Shown here: positions 11,186 through 20,318 of the stretch, piece by piece
Layout: every line of letters starts with the position of its first letter
How positions within the stretch are numbered: the stretch's first letter is position 1
Source of the DNA: Carya illinoinensis
Lineage: Eukaryota > Streptophyta > Magnoliopsida > Fagales > Juglandaceae
NCBI RefSeq assembly: GCF_018687715.1
Contig: NC_056765.1
Location: forward strand, 7,366,501 to 7,430,500
DNA length: 64,000 nucleotides
Direction of reading: 5' to 3'
Program-made: the position numbers and the translations under genes
The notes under the pieces: model-generated
What the model was told of the DNA's origin: nothing
Database searches by the model: none
Seen by the model: only the letters and a program-made list of their open reading frames with translations

Positions 11186-12291
11186 ATAACAATCGAACTT
11201 CTTAAAAATCCCTTACCCTCTCTCTCTCTCTAAACAATAAAAATAAACACATAATTTGGCCTTGCCGTACTGCATTCATAGTACTCCATGTAAATCTGCT
11301 CTTGCACAATTCATTTTCCCCTATTTCATTCATCCTTAATTCCCACAAAATTATCTACATTATAGATTTATTTTGGGAGTACTAAAATTACGATTCCCAA
11401 ATCAATATTTGATGCGGCATTAGAATACTCCATACTGTTTGTTTGTCGATCAAGCTAGATCTCTAGTTGAAAATAAATAAATGAATAAAATCTCTTCAGT
11501 CTTACTAGTTGTTTGAATTATACAAGTTCATGAGACACGTGGGTTTGACAAAAAAAATAATTTGGTATAAATATCTTTTAAGTTGTATAATAATGATAAG
11601 GAATAATCCTTAATCCCAAGGGATAATCCTTAATCAAAAGTCCAACTTAAAGATGATGCAAGAGATCGTTAATAACAATCTAGGAAAAGCCGATAACAAA
11701 AATATTGTTGACATAAATCTGTTGGTATTCTAAAGATGAAAAAAGAAATTATCGATTTTGAAGTCTAGAACCCAAATTCAGAGAGATCCACAACTTAGCC
11801 ATAAACTCGGTGCAAGATTGGAGTTTGTCTGAGCCCATAAATTACTTTCTTTAGTTTGCAGACATGATGAGAAAATTGAGGGTGGGCCACTGGGCAAAGC
11901 TTGGTGGTTGAGTCATGTGCAAAAACTCAACAAAAGATCATCATACAAAAGGGCAATATGCTCGTGGAGTTGGATTGTCAACAATATATACAAAAGAGGG
12001 TTAATGAGTCCCATGATTCTTGGGATACTTGTCTTTTATATGATACAATATAATAAAGAAAAGCTTGCTATAATTCCATAAACTATGGGGGATTCCAATT
12101 AACAAAAGTAACTCGAACTCTTTCATGCATTTCCAATTTGAAGACCCATGTCACATAGGAGGCACGTGTGGCCCATGGTTACAAGCATGTTGGCATGGCT
12201 AACGCCATGGCCTGCCGAGCTGCACTTTACTATGATCAGTAGCTTGACTTCGTTCCAACCCACGGAAACCATAAGGCCAGTACTCCATGAT
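11186..12291. repeat. Distal 5' flank of copy A joined to 3' flank of copy B unit
   Basis: Non-coding duplicated flank. It has a CT tract near 11217-11232, the 'GAGTACTAAAATTACGATTC' block near 11378, and the six-copy 'CCACAACTTAGCCATAAACT' block (about 11787-11960). From about 12140 it becomes the 3' gene flank ('GGCCCATGGTTACA', 'CTTGACTTCGTTCCA.CCCAC'), as at 32180, 39340 and 48110. It is interrupted at about 12292 by the composite insertion. Confidence 0.75.
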
Positions 12292-12590
12292 ATATTAGTG
12301 AACATAATTCACTACAAAAATTAAGGCATTTTGCATCCATGTACTTTCGCCACAAATGTCTACATTTCGCCGCAAATTAATTCACCCAACCCAAATCGGT
12401 TGTCGGGAAAGTGGTCAAAAGTAAAATGTCTGGGTTGATCAATTGCGGTGACCTTTGGATTGCGTCTGATGTAATAACTTTTACCACGAAGACAACTCAT
12501 GTTCATGCCAGGTTTACTTTTGATCAACAGTTAAAAAAAGGAGGAATTAGGATTCACCGCAAATAAAAATTGAAAAGCAGTGGTTCTACA
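12292..12590. other. Edge of composite insertion; CACTA-like sequence
   Basis: Host 3' flank ends here. A 20-bp sequence at 12292-12311 recurs exactly inverted at 20299-20318. It is followed by 'CACTACAAAAATTAAGGC' (12311 on) and repeated 'TTTCGCCGCAAAT' / 'CACCGCAAATAAAAA' motifs, which are typical of CACTA or Mutator-like non-autonomous elements. No ORF and no matching terminus were identified, so the classification is tentative. Confidence 0.4.
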
Positions 12591-13665
12591 CAACACTACA
12601 CCTAGAGGGGAGTGAATAGGTGTAATCCAATTTTTATGGCCTTTTGAAAATTAGTCAAACAAGCAGTTAATAAATGAATCAAATAACACAAATAATCAAC
12701 ACATGATTTGATCACGAAGTGGAAACTCATTTGAAGAACATGTTCAAAATCTAAAACCACTCTGGGTGTAAGACACCACCTCAAATCCACTATAGAAATT
12801 TTAGTTCGTTACAACCAATTTAGATACACTCACAAAACCTTTGTAGTAGCTAAACTTGGCTTGCAACACCACGAGTGACCCACTCGATCTCTACACACAT
12901 GTAGTGTCGGAACTCCGACCTTCTTATAGCTTCCCACGAGAACCTCTCGATCTCTGCATCAACAGCAGCTTCGGACTCTTCCGGCCAACAAATATGTCCA
13001 CTTCAATGGACTCAAGTAAGAGTTGGTGAGTGTTTTGTGGTGGATAAGTGTTTATCCAAGAGAGAATCAACCAAATGGGGGAGAGTTTGCTCTAAAAAGA
13101 TCTTGGAGGCCCTTAGGGTTTTAGCTCTGATTCTCCACCCTTAGAACAGAAGTTAAGTTGTTCTATTTATAGTTCCCATCAAATGAGGCGCTTCAAAACC
13201 CTACATTGTAAGATATCTGAAACATTGGCTCGAGCGAAGGTCGAGCACCACAATCTGCCTGAGTTCACTCGAGCTGAGCGTCGAGCGAGTGTCAAGCGAC
13301 ACACTCTGCCTGGGTTCGCTTGAGTTCAGTGTCGAGCGAGGGTCGAGCGGTTGACTCTGCCTAAGTTCGCTCGAGCTCAGTGTTGAGCGAGGGTCGAGCG
13401 GTGCAATCTGCCTAAGTTCGCTTAAGTTGCATGTCGAGCGAGGGTCGAGCGGTGCAATCTGCCTAAGTTCGCTCGAGCGCCCTGTTAAGCAAGGGTCGAG
13501 CGAAGTCACGTGTTCTGACCAATAACAGGCACACTTCAAGCACGCTTCAAGCCTTTCCTTAACAACACTTATTACAACACTATTTTACACAAATTTTCAC
13601 AAGAATATGCCAATACGCTCATTTTTTCCTCAACAAAAATTATCCCAAAAATATATATATATATA
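12590..13665 (-). mobile_element. LTR/leader-like retroelement fragment
   Basis: A non-coding block containing 'ACACCTAGAGGGGAGTGAAT', which on the minus strand gives the 'ATTCACTCCCCTCTAGGTG' sequence common in plant copia/SIRE-type LTR leaders. It also has 'TTCTATTTATAG' and ends in a 51-bp tandem array. The copia element at 13666 is nested in it, and similar AT-rich, ORF-free sequence resumes at 20024. No matching second LTR was found in the window. Confidence 0.45.
13225..13510. repeat. 51-bp tandem repeat array (about 5.5 units)
   Basis: Consecutive units begin GCCTGAGTTC, GCCTGGGTTC, GCCTAAGTTC, GCCTAAGTTC and GCCTAAGTTC at 51-bp spacing. Each contains 'GTCGAGCGAGGGTCGAGCG' variants. 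Because 51 is a multiple of three, the array stays open on the minus strand and yields a repetitive peptide (SSELRQ..PLDPRSTL). I read this as a by-product, not a gene. Confidence 0.9.
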
Positions 13666-13866
13666 TGTTGTAAACCAACTTGTATTATATGATCACATTT
13701 AACCATCGTAATTGATCAAGTTGTAATCGTCAATTAAGATCTTTATACCCCTATATATATGAGTGTTTCTAAGTTTGGAATATACCATTACTACAAGAAG
13801 CTCTCTCGTTCTCTCTACCTCTTTGAGCTCTCTCTCTTTCTTCCTCTTTTTCATATATTCACAATA
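13666..13866 (+). repeat. 5' LTR of the 13666-20023 element
   Basis: Carries 'CCTATATATATGAGTG' (TATA-like) and a pyrimidine-rich CTCTCT tract before its end. Followed directly by the primer-binding site at about 13867-13881. Confidence 0.9.
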
Positions 13867-14171
13867 CGTTATCAGCACGAGCATAAAGAAATTTCCACCT
13901 CCCAACTTCAATTTCTCTCTTATCTCTCTCCCCGGGTTTTCTAGTAAGAGATTTGAGAAGCAGCTCGAAACATTTGATGTTTTTAATTCTGTAGTGTTTG
14001 AATTGCTTTCTGGGTTTATTTCCCAGATTGTTTTCATTTTTCATTTTCCCATTTTTCTTTCTTCGAATAATCTCTCTCCATTTCTAAACCTTTACTCGGT
14101 TAGTACTACTCAAGGCTCAAAACCAGCTCGCCTTTAGTACGTAGCACAAATCCAACTTTAGTAGCCCAAAC

Positions 14172-14310
14172 CTCCCACCGGGCAAGACCGGTTACCCCAT
14201 GATCGGCGAGAGCCTCGAGTTCTTGTCCTCCGGATGGAAAGATCATTCGGAAAAATTCATCTTCGACCGCATGGCTATTGTTCTCGTCCAAAGTTTTCAA
14301 AACCTCTCTG
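14172..14310 (+). pseudogene. Captured CYP716-type P450 N-terminal fragment
   Basis: From 14172 the + frame reads '[20 protein letters not shown]' then '[15 protein letters not shown]'. This is the proline-rich hinge and first substrate-recognition region of CYP716/CYP85-clan P450s, which I know as PPGKTGWPVIGE(S/T)[17 protein letters not shown]. After a one-base shift the expected continuation 'SSKVFKTSL' appears at 14284-14310. There is no membrane anchor, no I-helix and no heme site. It sits inside the retrotransposon, is GC-rich unlike the surrounding sequence, and is unrelated to the CYP714 array, whose hinge reads 'GITGPPPTLLLGNIWE'. It is probably a transduplicated host fragment, too short to be functional. 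CYP716 enzymes oxidise triterpene scaffolds. Confidence 0.85.
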
Positions 14311-14619
14311 AGCTAATATTGACCGCTCGGCGTGGTGATCTGGCTGCCATGAAGCAGATCCACAACGGATCCGCAAAAAAACCAGCTGCTGATTATAGGT
14401 GGTGGCCATAGCCACCAGAAAGTCGGCGGTGAAGGTGGAACTCTCGGAGTCGGACCACCTGGTGCCGATTTAGTGTGGACCCCGTAAGGGCCGGGAGAGA
14501 GGATCGGACGGTGGAGGTTGAGCAGTCTACGAGGAGAGATCAGGCCGGCCTCATAACACCCATCGACGCCACATCGTCGTTCCGTAAGCAGCTCCTATAC
14601 CTGAAAAATTGCAAGCACC
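14311..14619. other. GC-rich captured-type sequence, source unknown
   Basis: Between the CYP716-like and RPS9-like fragments lies GC-rich, codon-like sequence. Readable pieces include '[15 protein letters not shown]' (14313 on, + frame) and 'ATSSFRKQLLYLKN'. I cannot assign these. They may be further captured exons. No complete ORF. Confidence 0.4.
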
Positions 14620-14686
14620 ATGACCCTGGACGAGAAGAACCCACGTCGGATTTTCGAGGGTGAAGCTCTTCTCAGGAGGATGAACA
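14620..14686 (+). pseudogene. Captured ribosomal protein S9 (uS4) fragment
   Basis: The + frame from 14620 reads M-TLDEKNPRRIFEG-EALLRRMN. This is, residue for residue, the segment I know from plant cytosolic 40S ribosomal protein S9 (...LLTLDEKNPRRIFEG... EALLRRMNRYGLLDE...). The match covers about 21 codons without an indel and ends after 'AACAG', where the host gene would continue with the RYGLL codons. It then turns into unrelated sequence. Without the remaining S4 RNA-binding domain it cannot act in the ribosome. It is best explained as an exon piece captured by the retrotransposon, next to the CYP716-like piece. Confidence 0.85.
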
Positions 14687-15770
14687 GTTCCCAATTTTCT
14701 TCACGAAGCTGCTGGGATATTTTGAAGAGAACCTGTGCGGGTACGGGACGGTTTTCAACGATGCACTTGGTTTATGTCCAATTTCTTGAACCAGATTTTT
14801 GGTTCTGGTTTCTAGTGACGTGGATTCCTCGACTACTATTAGCTGTCGATTAAAATTAACCATCTGATCTCTTCACCTCTCCGATAACAGGAGCGGGAAT
14901 TTAAGGAAGAAGACCCAGGCAAGTCTCTATTTTCATTGGCTCACCAACAAAGGATTTCAGGTCTCGAGTGATGGCTGTGAAAGGTAAAGTCAAAAATGGC
15001 TTCAGGTACATACGTCTCTTTCATCCCATCATTTCAGGCACCATGAAATCTGCTGAAATATTGCTGTGTATTATTGTCGTTATCCCTTGTATTCTAAAAC
15101 TTTGGAAAGTTCAACACGTTACGCACGCTTTTAACACGTGGGGGCCTAACTTTGTTAGGCATCAATATTAAAATCAAGATGAGGATAACGTAAATATTAA
15201 AGAAAGATAAAAGTATAGACAAAACTAAAGACTTTTGAAGGGATGACATGAGGGATGACGTCATCTTCTCCCATTTATCAACCTAGGTGTCAGATTTCTT
15301 CACAATTGATTAGATGGTGATACTATCAACTATGTTAGCCTCTGAATATGCTTGTCCACGTAGGAATAATACACCTTAGTGGCTAAACACGAGCTTCAAA
15401 GATGTGATCAGATTCATTAGTCAAATATAGCATTATAAAATTTTATATTTATTTACATAATTTACATGTCAGTTATATCTGGTGAATTAAAATTTAGATA
15501 ATTTATATTTCAGTTATATTTATAATAAATTTTTATTCACATAGTTTATATATAAATTCTATTTATTTTTTTATACTTGTTATGAATTATTGATGTTAAA
15601 TTTTATATTGAAATAGAAATTGAGCATCCCTAAAGGATCGCTTTAAATCAATAATTTTATTGAGTATCTCATAGTTTAAATGAGTGATACGTGTACCAAA
15701 AGCTCATTATGATTAATGCACTTGAAGTTGTATGATTGAAATTGTGTATTGAAAAGCCACTAAAAAAGAT
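14687..15770. other. Retrotransposon interior, unassigned
   Basis: The first part (to about 14960) still looks exon/intron-like. A frame reads 'FPIFFTKLLGYFEENLCGYG', and AG-flanked pieces such as 'TTTCAGGTCTCGAG' occur. The source is unknown. From about 15170 the composition reverts to AT-rich, stop-filled sequence without recognisable domains. Confidence 0.4.
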
Positions 15771-16505
15771 ATGTTTATAATGAATGTCTCGAATATACTC
15801 CTGAAGTAACAATATTGAGTATGCTCCTGAAGTAGCAATATCGAGTGTAAAAGTTCACAATATATTCTAAATCTATATCTGGTCTTTTAGTGGCTAAGCA
15901 AAATAATAAGCTTTTGATAAGAAATCATTAGTCACGTCCTAATAGTTCCACATTATTCCCTGAAGTGAATGATATTGAATTTATATCATTTTATTCCCTG
16001 AAGTGAAAAGAATGATTCATTTTATTCAAAGAAACCAATAGATTTGACGTGATATGATTTCGGGCCAGAAGCTCGTATTAAAAAAACTACTAGCTTTCTC
16101 TTTGAGATGATATTATACGATTATTAATATATGCCTCGAATATATGTTTATAATGAATGCCTCGAATATACTCCTGAAGTAACAATATTGAGTATGCTCC
16201 TGAAGTAGCAATATCGGGTGTAAAAGTTCACAATATATTCTAAATCTATATCTAGTCTTTTAGTGGCTAAGCAAAATAATGAGCTTTTGATAAGAAATCA
16301 TTAGTCACGTTCTAATAGTTCCACATCATTCCCTGAAGTGAATGATATTGAATTTATATCATTTTATTCCCTGAAGTGAAAAGAATGATGCATTTTATTC
16401 AAAGAAACCAATAGATTTGACGTGATATGATTTCGGGTTAGAAGCTCGCATTAAAAAAACTACTAGCTTTTTTTTTTAGATGATATTATACGATTATTAA
16501 ATTAA
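15771..16505 (+). repeat. 372-bp direct duplication inside the retrotransposon
   Basis: 15771-16142 and 16143-about 16505 are near-identical head-to-tail copies. Both start ATGTTTATAATGAATG and include 'CTCCTGAAGTAACAATATTG' and 'ACTACTAGCTTT.T'. Only scattered substitutions are visible, far fewer than between the two LTRs, so the duplication appears younger than the insertion. Confidence 0.92.
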
Positions 16506-17300
16506 ATATTATGATGCATCAAAAGTGATATAATTAAAAATATTTGTATCCTTTTATGATTATCTTGATCATCCAAAATCAATTACGATAAGTCGAATAA
16601 AATTTCATATGGAAGTCCATAAAAGAACGAGAAGATTCTTTTACTATAAACTCTTACCACCAGAAGTGGAAAGAAAAATTTGTTAGAAGCAAATAAAATG
16701 AAATAATTCGACGTTATCTTGATTATTATATGTGAACTGGAAGTTCACATGATAATTAAATTATGGATGTAATAAGATAAAAATGTCTCATATTTTAGCT
16801 GCAAAAATCCCAGCGAGGATTGAAGTCCTTATAGGACAATTAAGAAATTCAACAATCTAATGAACATAAGACATGTCTAAAGACATGTGAGACTTATTGA
16901 TACAAAATATAGGACATCTCGAAAGAGAAAAGCACAAATAATTTGGTGCTCCTGAAGAGGCCATACCCACAAAACAAGCAATAAAGTCCATCCAAATTTT
17001 CTGTATAAAATTCTCCTATATAAACTCTTGAAGAGTATAAATCTCCTAAAAAGTGCCTCCTGAAGAGGTTTTTCATGAAAATGTCTTTCCTTGAAGAGGG
17101 ACAGGTACCTGAAAATAACAAAATCTCGATACATTTCATGAGTAATGGAGAAATTATGGATAGAAATAAAATAGTTGTCGACAACATATTTCCATATAAG
17201 ATGGCAATTGACATTACCAGAAGTAACGAAAAAAGTGAATCTAGAACCATCGAAGAATACCGACGTAAAATATTGGCCAAATTTGAAAGAAACAATTCCT

Positions 17301-17770
17301 GTAGAATTGATTTCAGTAGTAAAATATGATGCATATGGACTTGTAGTCTAAACACCTGAAGAGGTGATGCTTGTTGAATATCAGTGGGTATTTATATAAA
17401 AGAAATGAAAATATGATATATAAATCACGAGTCAGTTTCTCACAGACAATTCTCGCAGAATTGATATCACTAGTAAAATGTGATACATATGGACTTCTAG
17501 TCCAAACACCTAAAGAGGTAATGCTTGTTGAATGTCAATGGGTATTTATAGAAAGGAAATAAAAATGTGATATATAAATCACGAGTTAGTTTCTTACAAA
17601 CAATTCCTGCAGAATTGATATTACTAGTAAAATGTGATAAATATGGACTTGAAGTCCAAATACCTCAAGATGTGATTTTTGTTAAATATCAGTGGATATT
17701 TATATACATTATATAAAATGCCTGAAACTTTTAATCTGAAAATGTGATATAGAAATCACAAGTTAGTTTC
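17301..17770 (+). repeat. Triplicated 154-bp segment of decayed copia RT
   Basis: Three tandem copies start at 17301, 17455 and 17609. Each begins (C/G)(A/T)(G)AGAATTGATAT and contains a decayed 'VEYQWVFI.KRNENMIYKSR' equivalent of the copia RT motif (V.CKWVF..K...(V)RYKARLVA). One RT finger region thus became three, after or during decay of the element. Confidence 0.9.
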
Positions 17771-18130
17771 TCGAAAAAATAATATTGATATGCTTTTAAA
17801 GTGGTTGAAATTATATTGAGATTTTTATTAGCTTGAAAGTTACCAAGAGTTTGGATATGCATGAGTAATTGCATATTTATATAGATCATTGGATCATGAC
17901 ATATATATGAAAATCCCTGAAGGATAAAGAATGCCTGAAGCTTCTGATCTGAATACATACAGAAATATGTATTATATCTGGAACAAGCTATTGTCAATAT
18001 ATTTTCAGTATCCATTGCAGTTTATATATATGATTTAAATGTCATTGAGGCTCCAGAAGAGCTCATGAAAACTGCACATATTTGAAATATAAATCTGAAA
18101 CCCTTGCAGCTTCAAGGGGAAGATGGATGA
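17771..18130 (+). pseudogene. Decayed copia RT palm region
   Basis: After the triplication the RT continues in fragments. At about 18005-18085 'VYIYDLNVIEAPEELMKTA' replaces the active-site stretch (normally YVDDLN.IGT.EEL). The catalytic DD is gone and stops intervene. This is part of the 13666-20023 element. Confidence 0.75.
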
Positions 18131-18313
18131 TATTATTAGTTCTAAAATACCATCTTTTAAATATAATTAATATTTCAGATTCATATTACGGGTTTGATAA
18201 GAAGTGTGTATTATTAAAGAAGAAATAAAAATGAGCACACAAAACATCTACCAGAAGATAAAAACACAAATATGAATATTTGTGAAATATTATTTTATTA
18301 TATCGAAGAAAAA

Positions 18314-18739
18314 TTACATAAATTTAAGGCATTTCGCCTCATTTTTTAAACGCTCTTGTTCTTCAAGAATCTGCATGGCATCCTTATCAAAAGAAGTAGG
18401 TAATCGAAAAGAAGATTTAAGTAAGGATTTTAAATTCCTATTATCTTGTTTTATTGCTCCTATCTTCATGTTGGACTCTAAAAGAAGTCGTTGAAAAATA
18501 GCAATATTCTCGTGGAGTTTGTCACTACAAGTTTTGGATTGCAATCGCTGAGAAAATGCGACAATTGATGATGAGTATCGGGTACCGAGACTCACAAGCT
18601 CATAGATAGCTTCATTATCTGACTTATTAGTCAGATCATTATTATATTGCATTATAGCACCTGTGCTAGAAGCAGAAACAGCTGATGAACGAGGTGCAGA
18701 ATACCTCATATATTGGCCATGAGAAGATTGCTGAGCCAT
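18314..18739 (-). CDS. Antisense ORF inside the retrotransposon (hypothetical, 141 codons)
   Basis: On the minus strand an ATG at 18739 opens 141 codons starting MAQQSSHGQYMRYSAPRSSA. The product has a Ser-rich N-terminus, a polar middle and a heptad-like C-terminal part ('LEEQERLKNEAK') that could form a short coiled coil. No domain is recognised. It lies within a segment (about 18130-19110) that splits the RT of the copia element, running opposite to pol. Upstream on its own strand are TATA-like boxes (18865-18872, CTATAAAAG; and 18968-18979) and a pyrimidine-rich leader, a plausible promoter and 5' UTR. Codon integrity here contrasts with the stop-filled pol around it. It may be an additional retroelement ORF, part of another inserted element, or chance. 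Confidence 0.4.
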   Translation of the reverse strand: MAQQSSHGQYMRYSAPRSSAVSASSTGAIMQYNNDLTNKSDNEAIYELVSLGTRYSSSIVAFSQRLQSKTCSDKLHENIAIFQRLLLESNMKIGAIKQDNRNLKSLLKSSFRLPTSFDKDAMQILEEQERLKNEAKCLKFM

Positions 18740-19119
18740 TACAGAGTAAGAATGCAGAAAGAAATTGCAAGATAAAAATGAAGAAAGAGATTGCAGAATA
18801 AGAATGCAGTATGATTACAGAAAAGTGAAGAATATGAGATTCGAATGAGATGAGCCGAATATCTCTTTTATAGAGAAAATTATGACAAATTACTTCACAG
18901 CATCTCTCGTGAAGTATCTCTTTACAAGAGACAAGAAGATATAGTATTATAGCTCTGCGGCACCTGACAGCTATATAAGAGTTGAAAAAGCTTGCGGTGC
19001 TTATCTGATCTAAAAAGCTGGCCACCTTTTTTGTTGAAAAATGAGGTTAGCGGTTTAATATTGATGAATTCTTCACTTACTGTGTTATTTATGAAAACTC
19101 CAGAAGAGCACAACTCCAG

Positions 19120-19620
19120 AAGAGTAGTGAATTTAATATTAAAATGATCTTGAATCAATATGGTGAATTTCACTATAAAGTCTTGAAGCACTTCTATATG
19201 GACAAAACTCATCCCCTGAGTACTCCAATGGTTACTCGATAATTTGATGAGCAGAAAAATCTATTTCGTCCTTGTAAAGACGATGGAGAATTTTTTGATC
19301 TTGAAGTACCTTATCTCAGTACAATTGAAGCCCTGAATATGTGATTATTTTATCAACATGGATCAAGTCCACAGTTAGTTGGATATACAGATGCGGGTTA
19401 TCTTTCAGATCCACACAAAAAGATCATTGCAATTCATGAGAAGAAAAATGAAATTGATGTCAAGAAGATACGGTCAAGTAATTATCTGGCAGATTTATTC
19501 TCTAAAGCATTACCAACTGCAATATTTAAGAAAATTGTACATAACATTGAAATGCGGAGAGTTGAAGACATATTATCATGCACTTTTCAGGGGAAGTAAT
19601 GTCTTGAAGACTTGTACTGA
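19120..19620 (+). pseudogene. Copia RT C-terminus and RNase H remnants
   Basis: At about 19178-19240 'HFYMDKTHPLSTPMV' is readable, followed by 'NLFRPCKDDGEFF' and 'LEVPYLSTIEAL'. RNase H pieces follow: 'QLVGYTDAGYLSDPHK' (about 19374-19420) and 'SSNYLADLFSKALPT' with 'FKKIVHNIEMRR' (about 19470-19560). All are standard copia pol C-terminal motifs in the right order, with stops between them. Confidence 0.85.
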
Positions 19621-19821
19621 TTGTACTCTTTTTCCTTTGCTAAAGTTTTATCTCTCTGGGTTTTCCTTTGCAAGGTTTTAATGAGGTAATCCTAAAACAC
19701 TTGGCGGTACACATGAATACTGTACTCTTTTTCCTTCGCCATTAGTTTTTTCCTACAGGGTTTTTCCTTGGCAAGGTTTTAACGAGGCATATTCTTTAAA
19801 TATGGTCATCCAAAGGAGAAG

Positions 19822-20023
19822 TGTTGTAAACCGACTTGTATTGTATGACCACATTTAGCCGTCGTAATTGACCAAGTCATAGTCGTCAATTAAGATCTTT
19901 GTACCCTTATATATATGAGTGTTTCTAAGTTCAGAATATACAATTAATACAAGAAGCCTCTCTTGTTCTCTCAACCTCTTTGAACTCTCTCTCTTTCTTT
20001 TTCTTTTTCATATATTCACAACA
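19822..20023 (+). repeat. 3' LTR of the 13666-20023 element
   Basis: Partner of 13666-13866, starting TGTTGTAAACCGAC and ending ACAACA. Preceded by the polypurine tract at about 19810-19821. Confidence 0.9.
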
Positions 20024-20318
20024 ATATATATATAAGCATAAAACCAATTAGTAGAAATCCAAGCCAAGAAATCCAAGACCAATGGAAAATCAATAAAAAT
20101 ACAAGCACAATAAAAATTAACCAAAAGAATAAAAAAAAAAAAAATGTCCTCCAAAAGGTAAAGATCATATAAAAGTTGAAGATGCAAATATGAGACATGG
20201 ATTTGACCTATATCATTGACAAAACATCCTCAGAGATATGTTTGCAATAATCATTGAATTTGAATTCGACCAATGTTTTCGAACCGTTTCATCAAGAATG
20301 AATTATGTTCACTAATAT

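Larger units (their letters stand above)
13666..20023 (+). mobile_element. Copia-type LTR retrotransposon carrying host gene fragments
   Basis: A 6.36-kb element. The 5' LTR is 13666-13866 and the 3' LTR is 19822-20023. Both start TGTTGTAAACC and end ACAATA/ACAACA, with roughly 20 mismatches by eye. The flanks are ATATA on both sides (13661-13665, 20024-20028), though that is an AT microsatellite. A primer site 'CGTTATCAGCACGAG' follows the 5' LTR. The purine tract 'CCAAAGGAGAAG' precedes the 3' LTR. RT pieces (17300-18110), an RT C-terminus (19150-19350) and RNase H (19370-19610) are in copia order but riddled with stops. A GC-rich island (about 14130-14760) contains CYP716-like and RPS9-like fragments. 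Later internal duplications and an antisense ORF-bearing insert are listed separately. The element cannot encode its own proteins, so it would have needed help in trans. Confidence 0.9.

Noticed and set aside
13225..13510. Possible CRISPR-like regular repeats
   Set aside because: Repeats are contiguous without unique spacers, and the DNA is eukaryotic.
13201..13539. Minus-strand ORF with a repetitive peptide
   Set aside because: Explained by a 51-bp tandem repeat with a period divisible by three.
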